Shown: piece by piece, positions 1 to 6,296 of the stretch
Layout of the letters: each line of letters begins with the position of its first letter
Position numbering within the stretch: position 1 is the first letter of the stretch
Source: Alphaproteobacteria bacterium
GTDB lineage: Bacteria > Pseudomonadota > Alphaproteobacteria > Micropepsales > Micropepsaceae
Direction of reading: 5' to 3'
Assembly: GCA_947455695.1 (NCBI GenBank)
Contig: CANGRN010000092.1
Span: 1-6,296, forward strand
DNA: 6,296 nucleotides
Translations under genes and position numbers: made by a program
The notes under the pieces: generated by a model
Databases searched by the model: none
Seen by the model: the letters and a program-made list of their open reading frames with translations, nothing else
Told to the model about the DNA's origin: nothing

Positions 1-268
1 CATCTTCCAGGAAGGCGGCATGCGCATTGGGGCCGGCCAGGAACAATTCCCAGGCGGCGCGGTGCGACAACAGGCACGCCTTGTCGCCGCGCGGGATCTC
101 GCCCAGCGGCCCGCCTTGCGCAAACCAGCGGTCCAGCGTCTGCGGCGGGGCCGCCGCCGCATCGCACGCTTCCACCCGGTCCAGGACAAGGCCCAGCGCC
201 GCGCCTTGCGCGGTCATGGCCGCAAGCCGGTCGGGCCGCCGCCCCAGGTTGATCAGGTAGGTCTGCAT
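1..268 (-). CDS. GT25-family glycosyltransferase (LPS-type), N-terminal part only
   Basis: The reverse strand opens at an ATG at 268-266 and stays open to the window edge, giving 89 codons of the N-terminus. The protein begins MQTYLINLGRRPDRL, the typical opening of glycosyltransferase family 25 (a beta strand, INL, then R-x-x-R). It continues to a KACLLSHRAAWE stretch (residues 63-74) matching the family's SHRxxW block, then AAFLED at 84-89, just where the acidic LEDD motif is expected; the next visible base is G, which fits another Asp. Family members transfer sugars, often galactose, onto lipooligosaccharide or other glycans at the cytoplasmic face; donor and acceptor cannot be inferred here. 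The C-terminal part lies outside the window. The gene is divergent from the rest of the cluster. No Shine-Dalgarno precedes the ATG, but a GCTAACGC element lies just upstream (see the intergenic entry). Confidence 0.85.
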   Translation of the reverse strand, partial: MQTYLINLGRRPDRLAAMTAQGAALGLVLDRVEACDAAAAPPQTLDRWFAQGGPLGEIPRGDKACLLSHRAAWELFLAGPNAHAAFLED

Positions 269-361
269 GACACTGGCGTTAGCATTTTTGCCGGTTTTCC
301 GCCATTAACCCGCTGACTTACCGGGGTTTTGGCCCTGTTTTTCCTGCTGCCGCGCTTCTAT
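269..361. promoter_or_regulatory. Divergent intergenic region between GT25 gene and the alr cluster
   Basis: About 93 bp, relatively T-rich on the + strand, separate the leftward glycosyltransferase from the rightward cluster, so promoters for both are expected here. On the minus strand GCTAACGC (283 to 276) resembles the Caulobacter-type -10 core GCTANA and ends seven bases before the GT25 ATG. No convincing -35 lies 13-14 bases upstream of it. On the plus strand I could not pick a promoter with confidence: TTGCCGG (288-294) and CTATAT (358-363) are possible pieces, but their spacing does not fit each other. The imperfect inverted pair GCCGG-TTTT-CCGCC (about 290-303) could be an operator or chance. 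There is no terminator-like hairpin with a T run. Confidence 0.35.
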
Positions 362-1096
362 ATGGTGGGGACGCGGGAAGCGTTTGACGGATACCAGCTT
401 TTGGCCAGCGATTTAGCCCTGACGCACCCGTTTTTGCGTCCCGGAACCGGTCCTTTGGGGCCCGAGGAACAGCGCCGTGCGGCCAGGTCCAAGGCCGTCT
501 CCACGGCGGTCACCACGCTGCTGCATGTCCTGTTCTTCTTTTTCTTCGTGCTGGCGGTGCACCCCTTCGACATGAAGAGCCGGCCGCTGATCGAGACCAT
601 CCTCACCTTGACCATGCCGGGCAACAACCGCCCGCCGCCCGAGAAGCCCATCAATCCGGAAATTCTCACCGAGGCGCCGCCCCGCATGCTGGCGGCGCCG
701 ATCGTGGTGCCCAAGCCGCCGCCGGTTCAGAAAGAGGAAGATACCAGGACCAATGGCGGACAGCCCGGCGACATATTGGGCGCGGTGGGCCGCTCGCTGG
801 CCTGCGATGCCGGCAGCTGGGAGCATCTGACCAGCGCCGAACGCGAGCGCTGCGGCCTGTATCCCTGGCGCGGCATGCGGCTGCCCAACGGCACCCTGGT
901 GATGGTGCCGCGCAGTGTCCTGCCCCGCCTGAAGGAAGCGCCCGACACCCAGTTCGGGATCAATACGGGCCAGGACCGCATCGGCGCCGATGTCCGCAAC
1001 GGCATCATTCCGGGGCAGGGCGGCTGTCCCATCCTGCAGAACACCCCTTGCATGCATGTGTCCCCGGGCATGCGCTCCGCGACAGGCGATAATTGA
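362..1096 (+). CDS. Hypothetical single-pass membrane protein with proline-rich linker and four-Cys C-terminal region
   Basis: A 244-residue product from the ATG at 362; a TTG at 329 would add 11 residues (ALFFLLPRFY region), and neither start has a clear Shine-Dalgarno, so the start is uncertain. Residues 1-46 are a polar N-terminus likely in the cytoplasm (arginine-rich RRAAR at 38-42). Residues 47-66 form one hydrophobic segment with five consecutive phenylalanines. A proline-rich stretch follows at about 84-122 (RPPPEKP, KPPPVQ), then a soluble C-terminal part with four cysteines (LACD, RCGL, GGCPI, TPCM) and a W-E-x-L-T-x-x-E-R-x-R-C block. The topology, anchor plus proline-rich periplasmic spacer, recalls TonB-like proteins, but no TonB C-terminal domain is visible. 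I recognise no named family. Its TGA overlaps the alr ATG (TGATG), which suggests co-expression with alr. An envelope role is inferred from topology and neighbours only. Confidence 0.7.
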   Translation: MVGTREAFDGYQLLASDLALTHPFLRPGTGPLGPEEQRRAARSKAVSTAVTTLLHVLFFFFFVLAVHPFDMKSRPLIETILTLTMPGNNRPPPEKPINPEILTEAPPRMLAAPIVVPKPPPVQKEEDTRTNGGQPGDILGAVGRSLACDAGSWEHLTSAERERCGLYPWRGMRLPNGTLVMVPRSVLPRLKEAPDTQFGINTGQDRIGADVRNGIIPGQGGCPILQNTPCMHVSPGMRSATGDN

Positions 1097-2247
1097 TGGA
1101 CGCCAAGCTTGCCGCCCGCCATCCTGACCCCATGACGGAGGGGAATGATTTCCAGGCGGCGCGCCTGACCGTGCGTCTGCCGGCCATTGTCGCCAATTAC
1201 CGCACCTATCGCCGCATGGCCGGGCCCACGGCGGTGGCGGCGGTGGTCAAGGCAGACGGCTATGGCCTGGGCGCGGAGAGAATCGCGCCGGCGCTGGCGC
1301 AGGCCGGATGCGATTCCTTTTTCGTGGCGCGGCTGGAAGAAGCCATCGCCTTGCGCAAGTCCGTGCCGCAGTCCCGCATCTTCGTGCTGGACGGGGCCGA
1401 TGCCGATGCGGTGCCGGCGCTGATCCGCCATCGCCTGACGCCGGTGCTCAACAGCCTGGGCCAGATCGCGGCCTGGAGCGCGGCGGCCGGTGTCGGCACA
1501 TCGAAGCTGGATGCGGTGCTGCATGTCGATACCGGCATGAACCGGCTGGGCCTGCCGGGCGATGAACTGGCGATCCTGTCGGGCGAACATGCCAAGCGCC
1601 TTGCCGGCATCAACCCGGTGCTGGTGATGAGCCACCTGGCCTGCAGCGACGAACAGTCCAACCCGATGAATGGCGAGCAGTTGTCGCGCTTCAAGCAGGC
1701 GCTGGCCATGCTGCCGCCCGCGCCCGCCAGCCTGGCCGCATCCCATGGCGCCATGCTGGGCATGGAGTATCACTTCGACCTGGTGCGGCCCGGCGTGGCG
1801 CTGTACGGCGCCAATCCGCAGGCGCAGGAAGGCACGGGCAAAGGTGCGGCGAACCTGATGCAGACCGCCGCGGTGCTGACCGCCAAGGTGCTGCAGGTCC
1901 GCCGAATTGACTCAGGGGCAAGCGTTGGCTACGCAGCCACGTTCCGCGCAAAAAGGCCCACCATGATCGCCACCGTGGCGCTCGGATATGCCGACGGCAT
2001 GCCTCGCACATTGTCGGGCAAGGGCGTGGCTGTGCTTGGCGGAGTGCGGGTGCCCTTTGTGGGACGCGTCTCGATGGACACGATCACCCTGGACGTCAGC
2101 GACCTGGCCGCGCCGCCGCGCATCGGCGATGAGGCCGAGCTGCTGGGCGACACGCTGAGCCTGGGCGAAGTGGCGGCAAGCGCCGGCACCAACGAATATG
2201 AGATACTCACCCGGCTGCACCGGGTGCCGAGGGCATACGGGCAATGA
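1096..2247 (+). CDS. alr: Alanine racemase (PLP-dependent, fold type III)
   Basis: Interconverts L- and D-alanine in the cytoplasm, supplying D-Ala for peptidoglycan precursors. The 383-residue length fits the family. The PLP-binding lysine is K52 in AVVKADGYGLG. The second catalytic base is Y279 in ASVGYAATF, followed by the conserved ALGYADGMPR. The DTGMNRLG block with R150 and the RVSMD block (M327) near the active site are present. The position that aligns with the carbamylated lysine of the Geobacillus enzyme is H143 (LHVDTGM); its effect is unknown. I chose the ATG at 1096 because it overlaps the upstream TGA (TGATG). A TTG at 1093 and an ATG at 1132 are alternatives, and the first 19 or so residues precede the conserved domain. 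Its end overlaps the mlaE start (ATGA). Codons 1903-2067 are unusually rich in A/T-ending triplets compared with the rest. Confidence 0.95.
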   Translation: MDAKLAARHPDPMTEGNDFQAARLTVRLPAIVANYRTYRRMAGPTAVAAVVKADGYGLGAERIAPALAQAGCDSFFVARLEEAIALRKSVPQSRIFVLDGADADAVPALIRHRLTPVLNSLGQIAAWSAAAGVGTSKLDAVLHVDTGMNRLGLPGDELAILSGEHAKRLAGINPVLVMSHLACSDEQSNPMNGEQLSRFKQALAMLPPAPASLAASHGAMLGMEYHFDLVRPGVALYGANPQAQEGTGKGAANLMQTAAVLTAKVLQVRRIDSGASVGYAATFRAKRPTMIATVALGYADGMPRTLSGKGVAVLGGVRVPFVGRVSMDTITLDVSDLAAPPRIGDEAELLGDTLSLGEVAASAGTNEYEILTRLHRVPRAYGQ

Positions 2248-3017
2248 ATATCTTCGCAAGGATCGGCCGCGCCGTGATGACGGTGCTGGCCCATATCGGC
2301 GCGCTGGCCCTGTTCACGGGCAAGGCGCTGGCCGGTATCGTCAGCCCGCCGATCTATTTCCGCCTGATCCTCATCCAGATGATGCGCATCGGCTACTATT
2401 CCCTGCCGGTGGTGGGCCTGACCGCCTTCTTCATGGGTGGCGTGCTGGCGCTGCAGATCTACCTGGGCGGCAACCGTTTCGGCGCCGAGGCCATCGTGCC
2501 CCAGGTGGTGGTGCTGGGCATCACCCGCGAGCTGGGCCCGGTGATCGCCGGCCTGATGATCGCCGGCCGCGTCGCCGCGGCCATCGCCGCCGAGATCGGC
2601 ACCATGAAGGTGACCGAACAGATCGATGCCCTGACCACCCTGGCCACCAACCCCATCAAGTATCTGGTGGCGCCGCGCATCGTGGCGGCGGTAGTCTCCA
2701 TGCCCATCCTCACCCTGATCGGCGACAGCATCGGCGTGATGGGCGGTTATGTCGTCTCGGTCTACAGCCTGGACTTCAACGGATCGGCCTATCTCAAGAA
2801 TACCTGGGATTTTGCCCATAACGACGACATCACTTCCGGCCTGATCAAGGCGGCGGTGTTCGGTTTCATCGTGGCGCTGATGGGCTGCTACAATGGCTTT
2901 AACTCAAAGGGCGGGGCGCAGGGCGTGGGCAACGCCACCACCTATGCGGTGGTGTCCTCCTCGATCCTGATCCTGGCCGCCGACTATGTCTTGACCGCGC
3001 TGTTGTTCCACAAATGA
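2244..3017 (+). CDS. mlaE: MlaE-family ABC transporter permease
   Basis: Integral inner-membrane subunit of an MCE-type ABC transporter that moves phospholipids or related lipids between inner and outer membrane. The 257 residues match the family's usual length. The hallmark block is ELGPVIAGLMIAGRVAAAI (96-114) followed by EIGTMKVTEQIDAL (117-130), the conserved cytoplasmic segment that contacts the ATPase. Hydrophobic segments lie at about 49-72, 83-108, 140-173, 199-219 and 232-255, after an amphipathic N-terminus. The ATG overlaps the alr stop (ATGA), with GAGGG at 2229-2233 as a plausible ribosome site ten bases upstream. Its own stop overlaps the start of the ATPase gene in the same way, so permease and ATPase are probably made together. 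Whether the substrate is phospholipid, as in E. coli, is inferred from the family. Confidence 0.92.
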   Translation: MNIFARIGRAVMTVLAHIGALALFTGKALAGIVSPPIYFRLILIQMMRIGYYSLPVVGLTAFFMGGVLALQIYLGGNRFGAEAIVPQVVVLGITRELGPVIAGLMIAGRVAAAIAAEIGTMKVTEQIDALTTLATNPIKYLVAPRIVAAVVSMPILTLIGDSIGVMGGYVVSVYSLDFNGSAYLKNTWDFAHNDDITSGLIKAAVFGFIVALMGCYNGFNSKGGAQGVGNATTYAVVSSSILILAADYVLTALLFHK

Positions 3018-3784
3018 CCACACCCAAGATCCAGCTCATTGGCGTCAAGAAGCGGTTCGGCTCCAAGGTCGTGCTGGACGGCGTCGACCTGACCGTGGAG
3101 CCACGCTCATCGCTGGTGATCATCGGCGGTTCGGGCACCGGCAAGTCGGTCACCATCAAGTCCATCCTGGGCATCATCCGCCCGGACGAGGGCACCATCC
3201 TGGTGGATGGCGAGGACATCACCCACATCAACGGCGCGGCGCGCGACCGGGTGATGAAGAAGTTCGGCATGCTGTTCCAGGGCGGCGCCCTGTTCGACTC
3301 TTTGCCGGTGTGGGAAAATGTCGCCTTCGGGCTGATCCAGGGCCGCGGCATGGCCCGCGCCAAGGCGCGCGACATCGCCATCGAGAAACTCGCCAAGGTC
3401 GGGCTGACGCAGGACGTGGCATTCCTGTCGCCGTCGGAACTGTCGGGCGGCATGCAGAAGCGCGTGGGCCTGGCCCGCGCCATCGCCGCCGATCCGGAAA
3501 TCATCTTCTTCGACGAGCCGACCACGGGTCTTGATCCCATCATGGCCGACATCATCAACGATTTGATCGTCTCCACGGTGAAGGATGTCGGCGCCACGGC
3601 CCTGTCCATCACCCATGACATGACCTCGGCGCGGAAAATCTCCGACAAGATCGCCATGCTCTATGGCGGCAAGATCATCTGGCAGGGCCCGACCAGCGGC
3701 ATCGACCATAGCGGCAACCCCTATGTCGACCAGTTCATCCACGGCAAGGCCGAAGGCCCCATCAAGATGGCCGTGAAGGCGTAG
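3014..3784 (+). CDS. mlaF: MlaF-family ABC transporter ATP-binding protein
   Basis: Cytoplasmic ATPase partner of the preceding MlaE permease; ATP hydrolysis powers lipid transport by the MCE-type complex. All ABC motifs are intact in the 256 residues: Walker A GGSGTGKS (38-45), Q-loop Q89 in MLFQGGALFD, signature LSGGMQKR (143-150), Walker B IIFFDE (163-168) followed by PTTGLDP, and H-loop H201 in ITHDM. GGM in the signature and the GALFDSLPVWENVAF stretch after the Q-loop are typical of the MlaF/Ttg2A branch rather than of drug or amino-acid importers. The start codon overlaps the mlaE stop (ATGA) without a visible Shine-Dalgarno, so translation probably depends on reinitiation. The MCE-domain subunit MlaD, which usually follows in such operons, is absent; an acetyltransferase comes next. 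Confidence 0.92.
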   Translation: MTTPKIQLIGVKKRFGSKVVLDGVDLTVEPRSSLVIIGGSGTGKSVTIKSILGIIRPDEGTILVDGEDITHINGAARDRVMKKFGMLFQGGALFDSLPVWENVAFGLIQGRGMARAKARDIAIEKLAKVGLTQDVAFLSPSELSGGMQKRVGLARAIAADPEIIFFDEPTTGLDPIMADIINDLIVSTVKDVGATALSITHDMTSARKISDKIAMLYGGKIIWQGPTSGIDHSGNPYVDQFIHGKAEGPIKMAVKA

Positions 3785-4378
3785 GTGGCGTTCCTCGAAC
3801 CTATCACGCTCAAAGGCCGCCACGCGCGGCTGGTGCCGCTGTCCCATGACCATCACGACGCGTTGTGCGAGGCGGTGCGCGACGGCGAGCTGTGGAAGCT
3901 GTGGTACACCGCCATCCCGTCGCCCGAGGGCATGAGGGCGGAAATCGGCCGCCGCCTGGGCTTGCAGGAAAAAGGCAGCATGCTGCCCTTCACCGTGCTC
4001 AATGCCGACAAGGTGCCGGTGGGCATGACCACCTACATGAATGTCGACGCCGCGAACCGGCGGCTGGAGATCGGCTCGACCTGGTATCGCAAATCCGTGC
4101 AGCGCACGCCGCTGAACACCGAATGCAAGCTGATGCTGCTGACCCACGCTTTCGAGGACAGGGACTGCATCGCGGTGGAGTTCCGCACCCATGTGCTGAA
4201 CACCCAGAGCCGGCGCGGCATCGAGCGGCTGGGCGCAAAACTGGACGGCACCCTGCGGGCCCACGCCATCATGCCGAACGGCACCCTCCGCGACACGGTG
4301 GTCTATTCCATCACCGCGCCCGAATGGCCGGCGGTGCAAAGCCACCTCAACTGGCAGCTGCAGAAACCGCGGTCCTGA
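3785..4378 (+). CDS. GNAT-family N-acetyltransferase (RimJ/RimL-like)
   Basis: A 197-residue protein of the Acetyltransf_3 (RimJ/RimL-like) type, which uses acetyl-CoA to acetylate amino groups of proteins or small molecules; the substrate is unknown. The layout is typical: an N-terminal LKGRHARLVPLSHDH strand-helix (9-24), ELWKLWYT (35-42), GMTTYMNVD (80-88), then EIGSTWY and RKSVQRTPLNTECK (95-115), where the CoA pyrophosphate loop is expected. The classical Q/R-x-x-G-x-G/A is replaced there by QRTPLN, which I remember as usual in this subfamily. The C-terminal GIERLGAKLDGTLR and DTVVYSI blocks are also as in relatives. The GTG start directly abuts the TAG stop of the ATPase gene, with GAAGG at 3775-3779 five bases upstream as a good ribosome site, so it belongs to the same transcript. 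No functional link with MlaEF or RadA is evident. Confidence 0.88.
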   Translation: MAFLEPITLKGRHARLVPLSHDHHDALCEAVRDGELWKLWYTAIPSPEGMRAEIGRRLGLQEKGSMLPFTVLNADKVPVGMTTYMNVDAANRRLEIGSTWYRKSVQRTPLNTECKLMLLTHAFEDRDCIAVEFRTHVLNTQSRRGIERLGAKLDGTLRAHAIMPNGTLRDTVVYSITAPEWPAVQSHLNWQLQKPRS

Positions 4379-4409
4379 CCCCGGTTGACGGCTGTGCTAA
4401 ACTAGAATC
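4375..4409 (+). promoter_or_regulatory. Putative internal promoter of radA, predicted leaderless
   Basis: CTGACC (4375-4380, overlapping the stop of the acetyltransferase gene) and TAAACT (4398-4403) are spaced 17 bp. Read the Caulobacter housekeeping way, CTGACCC-N14-GCTAAACT fits the remembered consensus TTGACGS-N10-14-GCTANAWC only in part: 5 of 7 in the -35, and the GCTAAA core of the -10. The last base of TAAACT is seven bases before the A of the radA ATG, so transcription would start at or next to the start codon. No Shine-Dalgarno is present in the 31 bp gap. The element is nearly duplicated in front of cvpA. An alternative -35, TTGACG at 4385-4390, is too close to the -10. Confidence 0.45.
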
Positions 4410-5791
<1,382 letters not shown>

Positions 5792-5795
<4 letters not shown>

Positions 5796-6296
5796 ACCTG
5801 TCGGTCTCCTTCCTCGACTGCCTGATCGTGCTGATCATCATCGTGTCGGCCGGCTATGCGGCGTGGCGCGGGTTCCTTTGGGAAACCCTGACGGTCTTTG
5901 AATGGGTCGCGGCGGCCTTTGCCTGCCTCTATTTCGGCCCCTATGTGATCCCGCTGACGCGCGGCATGGTGGATGCGCTCTGGCTGTCCTCGCTGATCGC
6001 CTATGCCGGGGTGTTCCTGGTGGTTTTCATTCCCCTAGCCTTTATGAGCCATCGTTTCAGCGAAAGCGTGAAAAATTCCCCCATCGGGCCGCTGGACCGC
6101 GCCGCCGGCGTCGCCTTTGGGGTGGTGCGGGGCATGGTGCTGGTCGGGCTGGCCTATCTGGCCTTCACCTATTTCGTGCCCATCAAGCAGCATCCCCGCT
6201 GGGTGACCGAGGCGCGGCTGCTGCCGGTGGTGCAGTCCACCGCCGATGTGCTGCTGTCGGTGGTTCCCGATCATCCCAAGGATTATGGCTATGACC
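5792..6296 (+). CDS. cvpA: CvpA-family inner-membrane protein, 3' end cut by the window
   Basis: 168 codons are visible with no stop before the right edge. The family was named for colicin V production in E. coli and is linked to envelope homeostasis; its biochemical activity is not established. The start NLSVSFLDCLIVLIIIVSAG gives the usual first membrane helix (residues 7-21 or so), followed by the family's G-Y-x-x-x-R-G-F-x-x-E block (GYAAWRGFLWE, 21-31). More hydrophobic segments lie at about 36-53, 66-85 and 104-125. The conserved GPLDRAAGVAFGVVRG (99-114) clinches the family. A soluble tail begins near residue 130. The ATG overlaps the radA stop (ATGA), and radA-cvpA-purF is a common order, so purF is the expected next gene. 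A promoter-like element ends right at the start codon. Confidence 0.93.

Noticed and set aside
20..316. Plus-strand reading frames (98 and 77 codons) at the left edge
   Set aside because: They lie opposite the GT25 glycosyltransferase N-terminus, which has clear family motifs; the plus-strand products are Arg-rich shadows.
305..320. CtrA-like site (TTAACCCGCTGACTTA)
   Set aside because: The half-sites do not fit TTAA-N7-TTAA spacing.
362..1096. TonB energy transducer assignment for the proline-rich membrane protein
   Set aside because: Anchor and proline-rich spacer are similar, but no TonB C-terminal domain is visible and no exbB/exbD genes are nearby.
727..1773. Long minus-strand reading frame (348 codons) opposite the membrane protein gene and alr
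   Set aside because: It lies opposite well-supported genes, has low-complexity His/Arg/Gly/Gln-rich composition, and reflects the scarcity of stops opposite high-GC codons.
3107..4345. Minus-strand reading frame of 412 codons opposite the ATPase and acetyltransferase genes
   Set aside because: Composition shows no domain, and both plus-strand genes carry complete family motifs; it is a high-GC shadow.
4385..4408. TTGACG plus TAGAAT as the radA promoter
   Set aside because: The spacer is only 12 bp, too short for a standard promoter; the CTGACC/TAAACT pair at 17 bp fits better and is shared with cvpA.

Overview
The window is a compact, gene-dense piece of a high-GC chromosome, most likely from an alphaproteobacterium. 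The evidence is the strong G/C preference at third codon positions, the order radA then cvpA close to an alanine racemase gene, and promoter-like GCTAAA elements resembling the Caulobacter-type housekeeping -10. A Caulobacter-like or Rhizomicrobium/Micropepsis-like lineage is a guess that the sequence cannot confirm. There is no sign of a mobile element, a CRISPR array, or an rRNA or tRNA gene.

Layout: at the left edge the first 89 codons of a GT25-family (LPS-type) glycosyltransferase run leftward off the window. A short divergent intergenic region (about 269-361) follows. From there everything runs rightward as one tight cluster. In order it holds a hypothetical single-pass membrane protein with a proline-rich stretch and a four-cysteine C-terminal part; alanine racemase (alr); an MlaE-type permease; an MlaF-type ATPase; a RimJ/RimL-like GNAT acetyltransferase; the DNA repair protein RadA/Sms; and a CvpA-family membrane protein cut by the right edge. 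The first five genes are joined by overlapping or abutting stop/start codons (TGATG, ATGA, ATGA, TAG|GTG). A 31 bp gap precedes radA, and radA and cvpA overlap by ATGA.

Functionally this is mainly a cell-envelope and housekeeping cluster. Alr supplies D-alanine for peptidoglycan. MlaE/MlaF form the inner-membrane core of a phospholipid/MCE-type ABC transporter, but no MlaD partner is encoded here. RadA acts in recombination repair. CvpA is an inner-membrane protein often found before purF.

The most interesting signal is a nearly identical 19-base motif (18/19 matches) that ends exactly at the start codons of both radA and cvpA. Each copy has a -35-like CTGA element 16-17 bp upstream of its TAAACT hexamer, and neither gene has a Shine-Dalgarno sequence. 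The geometry would put transcription start on the A of ATG, so these may be internal promoters that make leaderless mRNAs. The other candidates worth checking are the uncharacterised membrane protein coupled to alr, the MCE-less MlaEF pair, and a short tract of atypical codons around the catalytic tyrosine of alr. I found no clearly new multi-gene system.
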